The notes below the pieces were generated by a model. That model made no database searches. It was not told the DNA's origin and saw only the letters and a list, made by a program, of their open reading frames with translations. Positions 34,748-46,548 of a stretch of DNA of 64,000 nt are shown here, piece after piece. The first letter of the stretch is position 1. Every line of letters begins with the position of its first letter. The DNA is from Ophioderma brevispina. Lineage: Eukaryota; Echinodermata; Ophiuroidea; Amphilepidida; Ophiodermatidae. The stretch is from NCBI GenBank assembly GCA_023653785.1, contig JAMKCH010002864.1, forward strand, positions 1-64,000, given 5' to 3'. Position numbers and translations under genes: made by a program.

Positions 34748-35088
34748 GCTCAGTGATTTGATACTTCAGAATTGAAAATTATCATCAAAAATCAGATTTT
34801 GAATGTTGTAACAAGTATAGTTATCCTACCACACTGCAAATGATGGACCAGAAGCACCTAATAAGGAAAAAATCTGAATTCTAAAATTAAACTGTCCGTT
34901 CCGGACCTACGGCACCCGACTTGATGGCTACTCGTTTAAAATTTGAACCTGCCTTTGCGTACCTTCGTTTAATTCTTCAGTTGGAAAAGGTACCTTATGA
35001 AATTCTGGAGACTTATTCTTCACTTTTGATTATTCCTGCAAATTTCAAATATTTTCACTCTTTCGGATAATCACTGATAGTGTCTTTC
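34748..35088 (+). mobile_element. family 2 element, second copy
   Basis: It aligns to 27962-28326: CAGTGATTTG, ATTATCAAAAATCAGATTTT, GACCAGAAGCACCTAATAAG, TCTTCAGTTGGAAAAGGTA and ATCACTGATAGTGTCTTTCA. Its left terminus is shortened. It sits just 3' of the last SHPK exon. Confidence 0.8.
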
Positions 35089-35358
35089 ACAAAACGACCT
35101 AACTCGACCGACTCATCGCAATCTACAAGTACGTCTTTTTGTCACGATAAATACATGTGACACCAGTGCACATGTATTGGAGAAATGCCTTATGGGAAGA
35201 ACACATACCTCCTCTTTTTACACATTGCCAAAAGGTTTTCACCTATAAGCTGATTAATTCTTGGAATCAGTTTTTTTCGAAAAATTGTAAAACATATATT
35301 TGTAATTATAAGATAGGCGTTGATAGGGTTATGAAAGTAGGTGCTGTGTAAGTTTTTC

Positions 35359-35364
35359 AATAAA
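35359..35364 (+). terminator. possible polyadenylation signal of SHPK paralog B
   Basis: AATAAA followed by GGTTGACTGG about 750 bp after the last SHPK exon. The position is plausible, but such hexamers are frequent in this AT-rich DNA. Confidence 0.25.
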
Positions 35365-35748
35365 GGTTGACTGGCAGAGAAAGAAGATTTCATTTGTAAA
35401 ATAGGGGTTTACGTTAAGACAAGTTTTAAAAATGGTAAAAAGTTGAGATCTGTCCGAAAATTAGGAACTTTAAGGCAGTTCAAAACTTGTGCTGATGGCA
35501 ACTTGTGAAGACCTTTTCATGTGGGTTCTTTCATGAACAAAAATACTAAAATCATATTTATCTAATTCCTTGCATTCCAATTGATCTTATACTCTTTAAT
35601 CAAACAGAAGTCACGTTATTTTACTGAACCTTAACAGCAAGCTGCCATTTTTTTGTCCAATGGGCTCCGTCCAGTATGTCTGTGAGAAAAATGTTACCCT
35701 GAACAATTGGCCATATCTTTTTTCCTATATAGCTAGAGTATCACTGGG

Positions 35749-36425
35749 GTATATTGTAGGAGGGCCAATGCCCCTACTAAAGTTATAATTCATTCCCCAG
35801 GTTCCTCCAAGAGAGAGATACCAGTAGCTTCCCACAATGCAGCATTGCTCCATTGGAATTTTTGTACAGTTGCCATGTTGGATCGTTAGAGATGGAACGC
35901 TCTTAAAATGCAAGTTGTGATCAGTACTGCCAATTTAGCTGTTTCAAAAAGCAAACTAACGACCCCATCAGTACCTGTCCCAAACCTCCATTGAAGAATG
36001 CATTGTGGGAAGCTATTGAAATCTTATCTTGGTTCCTCCTTGGGTGTGTGTTGTGGTGTCTTTAGGGGTTGGGAATTGTCAAAAAATCAATATGGACAAA
36101 GAGTCAACATTTAAGACATATCTTTTTGCTAGATGAGCTAGAGTAGCCAAACTTGAGGTAAGTCAATGTTGCACAAAAAAGGACCATTTGCCATATCTTT
36201 TTCTGGATGAGCTGGAGTAGCCAACCTTGGGTATATTGTAGGAAGGCACAAGCCCCTACTAACCAGTAATTCATCCCCAGGTTCCTTCTGTGGGTGTCTA
36301 TTGGGGTTGGGAAATATCAAACCAGGGTAACTATTGGACAAATAGGTCAACATTTGGCATATTTTGCTAGATTAGGCTAGATAGCCAAAGTGTGGGTATA
36401 ATTGTAGGAGGCACCAAGCCCCTGA
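35749..36425. repeat. internal tandem repeat (GAGCTAGAGTAGCCAAAC unit)
   Basis: Roughly 165-bp units carrying GCCCCTACTAA, TTCATCCCCAGGTTCCT, GGTTGGGAA.T.TCAA, AATAGGTCAACATTT and GAGCTAGAGTAGCCAAACTTG, about three and a half copies. The matching array of copy 2 is at 40381-41060. Open frames on the - strand (HPQKEPGDE, ATPAHPEKDMA) translate this repeat and are not a gene. Confidence 0.75.
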
Positions 36426-37439
36426 CTGTATCTAGAAATCCGGGTGCTTGGTCTTTTGATTAAGGCTAAAAAAAAAAATTGTTGTATAGGAGTAACCCGC
36501 CCGACCCGAATTTTGAAATCAAGCCCTGTACAAAAGTTTACCTACCCTAATTTTTTTTATTGATTTTCAAAATCTTTATTTTTCAAGTTGTTTTTACCCT
36601 AATTTTAACCCGATTTTTCTCAATATTTTTTTGTTCTGGTGTACCATGATCATGAAGCAGAGTGGTTCATCAGGGAAGTCACACAATGCACCCACACATT
36701 CACACTATTTTATCTTGCGAGGGCGCAAATACGCTAACGCATCGGGTGTAGATTGCTTCTTGATGAACACTGTGCCCATTATTGTTGAATCCCTTGATCA
36801 ACATCGCCATGGGAAATAAGACAAGATTTATAGTGGTATTTCTACATGCAACCAGAATTTCAAATTATGCACACACAACCAAAGTGGCGAGCAGCTGCGT
36901 TTCTAATACGCCTCATGTTCATCACCCATCCTGAAACTAGTGTCCGCACTACTTAATCCCTACGGGCGCAATCCCTTTTTCCCACAATTCCTATTCGGTA
37001 TTATTCCAGTCTTGAGATTTTCAAACGCTGGTTCAATTTACTCCAACATTTTTTTTTTCAATTTTTTGACACAGATATACGTACTTACCGTCCCGCCGTA
37101 GTACAGCGCGTTCCTATGTAAACACTGTGGTTCGTATCACCAATCATCAACAACACTGCTCATATAGTACAGTAATTAGGGAGTTGTTTGAATCGGTGGA
37201 AAATTGCAAGCTAACCAGCATTAAACGTTTGATGGCAGTGAAACAGTTAATACAAATACAATACTGGGCTGGACTTTTTTACGGACCAGCCAAATATAAA
37301 GAACTCGATTTTTAACAAATTGGGGGCGATCAGGTATCAACCATGGGTATAAGGTATACTCAGAACAAACATTTGTGGTGGATTTTTGCATTGAAGAATT
37401 TCTGGAAGGTACTTATCGCTGCCAAGTAATTTTAACCCC

Positions 37440-37800
37440 CAAGAACAGCATGCTGATTGGCTATATATTTGAAAAATAGTGCACCCTCAGATTTTTCAAA
37501 ATTGAATTTGCTGGTTGGCAAAGCTTTTATACATAGCCCTCACCTAAAATGATTAACAAATCAGTGCCGTTATGGGTAAACAGGATTTATAATAAAATTA
37601 CTCTGGCGACAGTGTATTCAGCAGACAAACGAAATGCCTGTTTGGTGATCACTACTGATTATATGGGAAACCATTCGAATGACACACTTAAAGAATGAAG
37701 GTATCCCTGAACAGATAGGGGAAATTATTTTTAGAATGAACTGTTTTAAAATGCAGTAATTAATAGATCATTAATTTTTCCAATCAAAAACACAGAAAGG
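37440..37800. repeat. dispersed repeat family 6
   Basis: GCACCCTCAGATTTTTCAAA, AAAGCTTTTATACATAGCCC, TCACCTAAAATGATTAA and CAGCAGAC occur in the same order at 42110-42430, 47850-48330 and, in part, 57875-57960. No termini or coding capacity are recognised. Confidence 0.6.
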
Positions 37801-38051
37801 TAGTGCCCAGGCTCTGTTCATGAACTCATACATGTACCTTACATGTAGCCTTACGTGTATACATGTACTTTGGCTTTACCAATTGGAAACCAGTCTAAGA
37901 ATTTGAATAACAATCTCTGCTTTGTAGAACATTGGTGAAAAAATTCAGGGAGGTCCACGAGTCCTGAAAAACCTAATTATCCACTTTTGTGGTCGTAGGG
38001 GTGCTGAATAGTGTCACAGATGGATATTTTGGTTATTTTTTTTGGTTATAG

Positions 38052-38245
38052 AACTTCTCAAACATAATGTTTTGGGTGGTCATTATTTTAATGTGGATAA
38101 TTATTTCACAAAACAAAAACAAAATTGGGAAGAATTTTACTTTAACCAATCATACACTGCCTGGTGGCATCACATGCAGAAGTGTCTGGCTGTGACAAAA
38201 AATTCTAAAAAGTTTTCCTACTTTCTACCGAAAAGAAAAAAATGA
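38052..38245 (+). pseudogene. possible piggyBac-like transposase relic or terminal exon
   Basis: After TTTGGTTATAG the frame reads IELLKHNVLGGHYFNVDNYF and then T, about 65 codons. GH..NVDNYFT recalls the VDNYFTS motif around the second catalytic aspartate of piggyBac-family DDE transposases. The following residues (QNWEEFYF, HMQKCL) match less well. The copy at 42713-42925 has the same frame but ends in another one, KSFPTSYRKEKNEEN. No other transposase block was found. An unrelated last exon is the alternative. Confidence 0.3.
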
Positions 38246-38474
38246 AGACAACTAAGAATATCTCTCCTCACTGTTTAATGAAACAAGTTGTAAAGCTTAT
38301 CAAATGTGTCATAATGCCAACATTTGCTTATTTTGTATGGGTTATCAATATGCAGCCTTCCAAACAATTTTAAGAAGCTGAATTATCAAAAGGACAAGAA
38401 TTAAATTTCCTTTTGCATTATCTGACTACATGGTATCAAAGCAAATTTAGATCAAATTGTAGAATTTTGAAATT

Positions 38475-38635
38475 TTTTCACAAAATCGCCTCCTGGATTT
38501 TGTCCCGTCCGTGACAAAACTTTATGTGCCAGCTGTGACCAAAATTGCTGTCCCGTCTGTGACAAAAATTTGTCCGTCTGGAACAAAAATTGTGTCCGTC
38601 TGTGACAAATTTGTGTCCGTCCGTGACAAACATGG
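38475..38635. repeat. 23-bp minisatellite GTCCGTCTGTGACAAA
   Basis: About six units of TGTCCGTCTGTGACAAAAATT, some with CCGTCCGTG or altered spacing. The corresponding array of the second 4.65-kb copy is at 43200-43335. Confidence 0.85.
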
Positions 38636-39010
38636 TTGGCAAGTGCTTCTCTCGTATACTTTGGATTCGTCCGAACAGTGAAAAATGTGTCACTTTAGTT
38701 TCGGACAATATCTCAAGAAAATCCCGATTGTGTGGAAAATCTATCTGGGAAGTAAGTCAACCTAACCAGCTAACCCCTCATTATTGAATAATATTTGTCA
38801 GTTGAGGTGGCGACGGAAGAAATTGCAAAGAGTACTAAAATTTGAAAGCCTCCAAATCTATCTCATCTGTCCGTGAACAACAAATGTCATCATGAATTCC
38901 ATTTTTTAGAAACAAACCATGCACCTAGTTTTTCATATGATTCTTGTCGACTTTATGATATTCAATTTAAAACATAAAATGTCCTGTAAATACATACTGT
39001 TCAAGTATTT

Positions 39011-39047
39011 TTTACAGCCTTTCTATTTTAATAGGAAAGGCTGTAAA
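39011..39047. repeat. hairpin TTTACAGCCTTTC
   Basis: TTTACAGCCTTTCTAT pairs with ATAGGAAAGGCTGTAAA around a 3-4 base loop with one bulge. The counterpart is at about 43712-43752. Confidence 0.8.
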
Positions 39048-39423
39048 CAACTTTGACCAACCTTAAAAAGTGTCAAAATTGGTTCCGCGTGACTATTTGG
39101 ATCAAGCTTGTGTAATGACGACGGCTGCCTTTATATTTGACTAAAATTACCAAAATGCCACTATTGTCAAGTTATAAAAAATTTAAGAAAAGAAATGGCA
39201 CAAGTCCATGGTTGTGTTGTATTTGAATGTTAGAGGTCATAGTCTGATTTTTTTCTGTGTGCCTTTTATAGTGCATTTATTTGGTCCCTAAACAGTTTTG
39301 TGTGACATCAATTTAAGGAATGCTGATACAGGTTGTTGTATAATTTGTTCTTAAAGGTGCTTAAGTTTTCCAATCTTTGTTGGGACCCTCCGACTTAACG
39401 CATACGTAGTAAGGCCTAATTAT

Positions 39424-39969
39424 TTTAAAGGGATTAGCAGCGATAATGCGAGAGAATTGAAAAATGTGGAAATGCATGTTTTTTAACTTATAAATCAGGA
39501 ATAAATGGTACAATTCCATACAACTGCTTTAATATAGAACAAACCACCCAGATGTTGAAAAAATGGGAATCTTGTGAGGAAATTTGTCATACCATCGCCC
39601 GCAAATATACAAACAGGGAAGGCGTCTCAAAATCTGCACTAACCAGCTGTTTGTGGTTTTAACCATAACGCTAACAAGATCCATATGTTTGTGTTTTTGA
39701 GGTCAAATGATCAAGATCATGTGTCACAATACTCTCGCTGAAAATCTGTGATATTCACGGAGAAAGGCTTTTTATGATCTCCGTCGGAATGTGATACGCC
39801 ATATCGAAATTACAGATCCGTAAAACGTACTGTCTTTGGTCTTTAATACACAGATTTCAAGTCACTACTTGTAGGTATGTTTGCATATCCAGCCCGTACA
39901 AAAATAAAAAATATGAATGTTGATGATTTTTTTCGATGTTTCGATATCAAATCGCTGCTATCCCTTAAA
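39424..39969. mobile_element. TTTAAAGGGATTAGC element (family 3), copy 1
   Basis: Left end TTTAAAGGGATTAGCAGCGA; right end ATCGCTGCTATCCCTTAAA, inverted. The interior has GGAAATTTGTCATACCATC and ACAAACAGGGAAGGCGTCTC. It is non-coding, though a short open frame (EICHTISRKYTNREGVSKSAL in the copy at 44241) crosses it. Confidence 0.85.
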
Positions 39970-40132
39970 GGTCATACTTTTTCTCATTGTCATCCTGAAC
40001 TTTCAGCCTCCTATCCATTTCTTTTTAAGCAGTAAAGAGCGTATTTTTAAGAGCACCCTAATTTTCAAATTGTGATATTTTTTTGCACATTGTGTAACTG
40101 TGTTGGTAGATGTGTCTAGCTAGTAAACCATA

Positions 40133-40297
40133 CAGGGGTGTGATTGGTTTTGTGGAAAAATCCGTCTGTGTAAAAAAATCCTGAAAAACCGCCTAGCCTT
40201 TTACTTAAAAGGCTTGAATCGGGCTGAAATTAATAAAGTTTGCGAAATTTTGAAAATCAACAATCTGAATCGGAACAATCCTGAAGATCACACCCTG
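40133..40297. mobile_element. CAGGGGTGTGATT mini-element, copy 1
   Basis: Left end CAGGGGTGTGATTG; right end GATCACACCCTG, imperfect inverted repeats. The better-preserved copy at 44831-45004 has CAGGGGTGTGATTG and AATCACACCCCTG. Such ends are hAT-like, but no 8-bp target duplication is visible. Confidence 0.65.
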
Positions 40298-42712
40298 AGG
40301 TGAATAGTCCCCATAACCTGTGAATGGTAATGCCAAAACGTATGTTTTTCATAAAGAAGCGATTTTGTAAATTAAAATCGGTATATTGTAGGAGGGCCCA
40401 ATGCCCCTACTAAACTTTATAATTCCTTCCCCAGGTTCCTCCAAGAGAAGATACCAGTAGCTTCCCACAATGCATTCTCCCATTGGAAGTTTTTGTACAG
40501 GTTGCCATGTGGCTCGTTGAGATGAAACGCTCTTAAAATGCAGTTTGTGATCATTACTACTTGTGCCAATTTAGAGCCATGTCTCATCACTAACGACCCA
40601 CATCAGTACCTGTACAAAACCCTCCATTGGAAGCAATGCATTGTGGGAAGCTATTGAAATCTCTCTTTGTTCCCCGCCTGTGTGTTGGTGTGGGTGTGTC
40701 TTTGAGGGGTTGGAATTGTCAAAAAGTCATATTGGACAACTAGGTCAACATTTTAGACATATCTTTTTGTAGATGAGCTAGAGTGCCAAAACTTAGAGTA
40801 AGTCCAATGTTGCAGCACAAAAAGGACAACATTTGGCCATATCTTTTTCTGGATGAGCTGGAGTAGCCAAACTTGGTATATTATAGATGGCACAAGCCCC
40901 TTCTAACCATGTAACTTCATCCCCAGGTTCCTTCTGTGGGTGTCTATTGGGGTTGGGAAATATCAAAAAGGTCAATAATTGGACAAATAGGTCAACATTT
41001 GTGCCATTTTTTCTAGATGAGTAGAGTAGCCAAAGTTGGGTATAATTGTAGGAGGGCACAAGCCCTGACTGTGTATCTAGAAAATCCGGGTGCTTGGTCT
41101 TTTGATTAGGCCTAAAAAAAAAATTGTTGATTTAGAGTAACTCCGCCCGACCCTACTTTTTGAAAATCAAGCCCTGTACAAAAGTATCCTAACCTACCCT
41201 ACTTTTTTTTAATTGATTTCAAAAAATCTTATTTTTCAAGTTTTTTACCAATAAACCTGATTTTTAACCAACCGATTTTCTCAATATTTTTTGTGTTTTC
41301 TGTGTAACCATGACATGATGCAATAGTGGTTTCATACAGGAAGTAACAACAATGCAACCCTCCATTCACATATTTTCATCTTGCGAGGGCGGCAAATACG
41401 CTAACGCATCGGGTGTAAAGTTGTTCTTTGATGAACCACTGTGCACCATTAATGGTTGAATCCCTTTCACCAACGACCCGATGACAAAGTGATAGTGTTT
41501 TCTACATGCACCAGAATTTCAATGATGCATCACACAACCAAAAGTTGGCGAGCACTGGCGTTCTAATACGCATCATGTGCATCCATCCTGAACTAGTTGT
41601 ACAGCACTCGTAAGGTCCCCCGACGGGCCGCAAGCCCTTTTCCCACAATGCTTTCGTATTATTCCAGTCTTGAGAATTTCAAACGCTGGGTTTTCAATAT
41701 TACCCACACTTTTTTTTTCAATTTTTGAAACAGCGAATATACGTACTTCCGGTCCGCCGTAGTACAAAAGCGCGTTCCCTATGTAACAACTGTGGGTTCT
41801 TACAATCAAGTTCAACAACACATGCTCATATCGTAAAGTTAATAGGGAGTTTGTTTGAAAATCGGTGGAAAGTTGCAAGCTACCAAGGCATTAAACTTTG
41901 ATGGCAGGTGAAACAGTTATACAAATACAATACTGGGCTGGACTTTTAGGACCAGCAAAAATATAAAGAACTCGATTTTAACAAATTGGAGGCGATCAGG
42001 TATCAACCATGGGTATAAGGTATACTCAGACAAACATTTTGGTGGATTTTTCATTAGAGAATTTCTGAAGGTATTATCCTGCAAAGTAATTTTAACCCCC
42101 AAGAACAGCATGCTGATTGGCTATTAAATTTGAAAAATAGTGCACCCTCAAGATTTTTCAAAATTGAGTTTGCATGGTTGCAAAGCTTTTATACATTAGC
42201 CCTCACCTAAAATGATTAACAAATCAGTGCCGTTATGGGTAAACAAGGATTTTATAATAAAATTACTCTGGCGACATTTATTCAGCAGACAACGGAAATG
42301 CCGTTTGTGATCACTAACTGATGATATTGAACCATTCAATGACACTCTTAAAGAATGAAGGTATCCCTGAAAAAGATAGGGGAAATTATTTTAGAAGAAC
42401 TGTTTTAAATGCATGTAAATTAATAGATCATTAATTTTAGCCAATCAAAAACACTAGAAAGGTAGTGCCCCAGGCTCTGTTCATGAACTCATACATGTAC
42501 GTACATGTAGCCTTACGTGTATACATGTACTTTGGCTTTACATATTGAAACCAGTCTAAGAATTTTGAATCACCGATTGCTTTGTAGACATGGGTGAAAA
42601 ATAAATTCAGCCGGAGGTCCACAAGTCTGAAAAACAACACTATTGGTAAATATTGTTGTCGTAGGGGTGCTGAATAGTGTCACAGATGGATATTTTGTTA
42701 TTTTTTTGGTTA

Positions 42713-42925
42713 TAGAACTTCTCAAACATAATGTTTTGGGTGGTCAGTATTTTAATGTGGATAATTATTTCATCAAAACAAAAACAAAATTGGGAAGAAT
42801 TTTACTTTAACCAATCATACCACGTGCTTGATGGCATTCACATGCAGAAGTGTCTGTCTGTGACACAAAAAATTCCAAAAAGTTTTCCTACTTCTTACAG
42901 AAAAGAAAAAAATGAAGAAAACTAA
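42713..42925 (+). pseudogene. second copy of the piggyBac-like frame
   Basis: IELLKHNVLGGQYFNVDNYF is readable with the same upstream TTTGGTTATAG. A one-base difference after TTATTTCAT shifts the frame. The downstream frame KQNWEEFYFNQSY and CLSVTQKIPKSFPTSYRKEK stops at 42925. Confidence 0.3.
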
Positions 42926-43199
42926 GGAAATATCTCTCCTCTACATGTGTTAATGGAAACAAGTTTGTAAATGATTATCAAAATGTGTCATGAATGCCAA
43001 CATTTGCTTATTTTGTATTGGTTTATCATATGCAGGCTCAAACAATTTAAGAGAAGCTGAATTTCAAAAGGACAGAATTATTTCCTTTTTTTTTTTGCGC
43101 CCCCAATTATTGCAACTAAAAAAAAAATCATGGTATCAAAGACAATTTAGATCAAAATTGTAGAAGTTATGAATTTTTCACAACAAATGCGCTCATGGA

Positions 43200-43335
43200 T
43201 TTGTGTCCGTACCGTGACAAAAATTATGTCCATCTGTGGACAAAATTGTGGTCCGTCTGTGACAAAATTTGTGTCCGTCTGTGACAAAAATTGTGTCCGT
43301 CTGTGACAAAATTTGTGTCCGTCCGTGAAAAAAAT
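43200..43335. repeat. 23-bp minisatellite, second copy
   Basis: GTGTCCGTCTGTGACAAAAATT in five to six units. It is the counterpart of 38475-38635. Confidence 0.85.
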
Positions 43336-44103
43336 TGTTGCAAGTTCTTCTCCTCCGTTAGCTTTGGATGTGTCCGTAACGCGTGAAACAGTGTCACTTT
43401 AGTTTCGGACAATATCTCAAACAATACAGATTGTGTGGAAAATCTATCTGGGAAGTAAGTCAACTAACCAAGCTAACACATCAGTATTGAATAATATAAA
43501 TTGAGGTGCGACGGATAGAAATTACAAAAGAGTACTAAAATTTGAAAACCTCCAAATCTATCTCATCTGTCCGTGACACAAATGTATCATTGATTCCATT
43601 TTTTAGAAACAAACCATGGCAACCTAGTTTCATATGATTCTTGTAGAATTGATGATATTCTTCAATTTAAAACATGAAAATGTCCTGTAAATACATACTG
43701 TTCAAGTATTTTTTACAGCCTTTCTATTTAATAGAAAGAAAGGCTGTAAAAAGTGTCAAAATTGTCCGTCCGTGACTATTTGATCAAGCTTGTGTAAATG
43801 ACGACTGCTGCCTTATATTTGACTAAAATTACCAAATGAATGCCACTTATTGGTCAAGTTATAATGAAAGAAATTTAATAAAAGAAATGCACAATCCATG
43901 TTGTTGTTGTTGATTTGATGTTTAGAGGTCATAGTCTGATTTTTTTTCTGTTGCTTTTTATTATTGCATTTATTTGTCCCTAAAAAGTTGTGTGACATCA
44001 ATTTAAGGAATGCTGATAAGAGGTTTTGTATACATTGTTCTTAAAGGTGCTTCAATCGTTGTTGGGAACCCTCCGACTTAACCAGAAGTAGTAGGCCTAT
44101 TAA

Positions 44104-44675
44104 TTTAAAGGGATTAGCAGCGATAATGCGAGAGAATTGAAAAATGTGGAAATGCATGTTTTTTAACTTATAAATCAGGAATAAGTGTGTACAATTCCAT
44201 ACAACTGCTTTATAGAAACAAACCACCAAATAGTGAAAAAAATGGAAGTATTTGAGGAAATTTGTCATACCATCTCCCGCAAATATACAAACAGGGAAGG
44301 CGTCTCAAAATCTGCACTAAACAGTTGTTTGTGGTTTTACACCACTGCGCCAGTACAGAATAAACAAAGATCAATAATGTTTGTGTTTTTGAGGTCAAAT
44401 TGTATCAATTGATCATGGTGCACAATATCTCGCTGAAAATCTGTGATATTCACTGGGAAAGACTTTTTTGATCTCAAGTCGGAATTTTGATACGCACGTA
44501 TAGAAATTACAGAATCCGATAAAACGTACTGTCTTGTCTTTAATACACAGATTTCAAGTCAACCACTTGTAGGTTATGTTTGCATATCCATGCCAGTAAC
44601 AAAAATATAAAAATATGAATTTTGATGATTTTTTTCGATGTTTCGGATTAGCAAATCGCTGCTAATCCCTTTAAA
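44104..44675. mobile_element. TTTAAAGGGATTAGC element (family 3), copy 2
   Basis: TTTAAAGGGATTAGCAGCGA on the left and AATCGCTGCTAATCCCTTT then AAA on the right: inverted ends of about 21 bp, 572 bp in total. Confidence 0.87.
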
Positions 44676-44830
44676 GGTCATATTTTTCTCATTGTCATCC
44701 TGAAATTTCAGCCTCCGAATCCATTTCTTTTTTAAAGCAGTAAGAGCGCATTATTTGAAGAGCACCCCTAATTTTCAAATTTGATATTTTTGCACAGTTG
44801 TGTTGGTAATTGTCTAGCTAGTAAACCATA

Positions 44831-45004
44831 CAGGGGTGTGATTGAGTTTTGTGGAAAAATCCTGTATGTGGTAAAAAAATCCTGAAAAACCGCGTAAGAT
44901 TTACTTAAAATGCTTAGAATCGGGCTGAAATTAAATAAAGTTGCGGAAATTTTGAAAATAAAAAATCCTGAAATCGGGAAAAATCCTGAAGAATCACACC
45001 CCTG
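44831..45004. mobile_element. CAGGGGTGTGATT mini-element, copy 2
   Basis: Perfect 13-bp inverted ends CAGGGGTGTGATT / AATCACACCCCTG, 174 bp, AT-rich interior with AAAAATCCTGAA words repeated. Confidence 0.75.
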
Positions 45005-45087
45005 AGGTGAGATAGTCAATACCTGTGAATGGTAATGGTCAAAAAAGTATATTTTTCATAAAGAAGCGATTTTGTAATTAAAATCGG

Positions 45088-45740
45088 GATCCCCCATTGT
45101 AATTGAACGGCGGAACTGGAAATGCAATTTTCCTGTCCATCCCTGTGCATATAGTTGCCACCTCACAAAAATGACCTCTAACTAATTGACTCCCCTGAAC
45201 CAACAGAACAATTAATGGATGAGCGTAGACACGTACATGGGCGCTAATTCCTGGCTATTTAGTATTTGAAGGGCCGTTTCACAGCCGTTGAATTATTCGT
45301 GATCACGCGATATTAATGATAAAATTCCTTTTGCGATACATAAACATGTGAGAGCTTTAACAGCACAGTATAGTTTACTACCAGTTACCAATGCAACTGT
45401 GCAAAAATCTAAAATTTTTTGGAAGATTGTGGCGCTCTCAAAAACATGTGCTCTTTTTGCGTTAAAGTCATGAGATATTTTCCATATCCGGTGTCCCTAA
45501 AAAATCAAGTACTGATTTTTGCCCTGACGTAAAGCTTTCCATCAAAATATCCCCATCGAAAGGATTATCCAGAGAAATGTTTCTTTAATGGTACAAAATT
45601 GTGAAATTTGTAATTTCGTATGTAGGAGCAAATACAAAATTCAGTTTGTTTTACATAAGACACATAGGGATCACTTGTCCACTGTTGATGTCTGTTGTTG
45701 ATGTCTGTTGTGAAAAAGGGTTTAACATTTGCCGTCCTAT
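45088..45740. other. unassigned region
   Basis: Single-copy-looking AT-rich DNA after the tandem duplication. No exon or repeat recognised. Confidence 0.45.
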
Positions 45741-45746
45741 CCTCAT

Positions 45747-46135
45747 ACTTTGATGGATTTAAACCAAACTTGGGTCACAGGTGCAACATGGCATCCCCCA
45801 TTTGTTGATGAGGTCAAAGGTCACATACCAAGGTCATGTGAGGTCAAGTTGTAAGATAGCCTGAAAATGTAAAATTGACCTCATTTGAAAAAGTTGAAGT
45901 TCAATTGGAACCAAACTTGCAACATGGGATCCCTCATTTTTGTGTTGATGAGGTCAAAGGTCACATACCAAGGTCAAAGGTTATGTGAGGTCAAGTTGTA
46001 AGATAGCCTGAAATGTAAAATTGACCTCATTTGAAAAAGTTGAAGTTCAATTGGAACCAAACTTGGTATATGGAGTTTACATGCCTCATTTGTTTGAGGT
46101 CCAAGGTCACATATCAGGTCAAAGGTCATGTTAGG
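45747..46135 (+). repeat. AGGTCA-rich tandem repeat, about 2.5 copies
   Basis: Same family as 5592-5876: GAAGTTCAATTGGAACCAAA, CTCATTT..TTGATGAGG, AAGGTCACATACCAAGGTC and GTGAGGTCAAGTTGTAAG. AGGTCAAAGGTCA occurs at 45811-45823, 45951-45963 and 46116-46128. Confidence 0.85.
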
Positions 46136-46309
46136 CCTATCATTCACTAACTGCGACGGCAGGCGACACAAGCGGTCTGAGGACCGATGTATTTTTTCTC
46201 TTTTAAGACATTTCTGTAGCGAAATACAAGGCAAGAATCTATGAGTGTCTAATTATGAAATTACTATTATGACACAATATTTGGGTGCCTCAAAGCTCTC
46301 GTTGCACTT

Positions 46310-46548
46310 TTAAAGATACATGAGGCAATTGCCAGAGAGAAGCACCCTCGAATTTTTTTTTTGAACATCAACAACCTTGTATTAGATCACACCTGATTAA
46401 GAAGCCAAGTACGCCATCTTTATTGTAATAGATGAGTTTATAGTTCTGTCTTGCACAACAGAAATTCAGAGCATGGTTTCCCTATGGGAACGATAGAGAG
46501 AAGTGCAATTTGAGAGAAATTTGTATCCTAAAAAATCTGTCACTTTAA
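46310..46548 (+). mobile_element. family 1 element, internally shortened
   Basis: TTAAAGATACATGAGGCAAT to AAATCTGTCACTTTAA. The middle GTTCTCG..GTGGTC section is missing, so it is about 120 bp shorter than 17516-17879. Confidence 0.8.

Larger units (their letters stand above)
35748..40380 (+). repeat. 4.65-kb tandem duplication, copy 1
   Basis: The unit starts GTATATTGTAGGAGGGC and ends TTTTGTAAATTAAAATCG. It is followed at once by a second copy at 40381-45087. Landmarks in order: three or more copies of a CCCCAGGTTCCT/GAGCTAGAGTAGCCAAAC repeat, GAGGGCGCAAATACGCTAACGC, family 6 sequence, a piggyBac-like reading frame, the GTCCGTCTGTGACAAA minisatellite, a TTTACAGCC hairpin, family 3 and a CAGGGGTGTGATT element. 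Confidence 0.9.
40381..45087 (+). repeat. 4.65-kb tandem duplication, copy 2
   Basis: It repeats 35748-40380 from GTATATTGTAGGAGGGCCC to TTTTGTAATTAAAATCGGG. The junction at 40379-40381 is blunt or shares one or two Gs. The copies differ by very many single-base indels and some substitutions. Confidence 0.9.
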
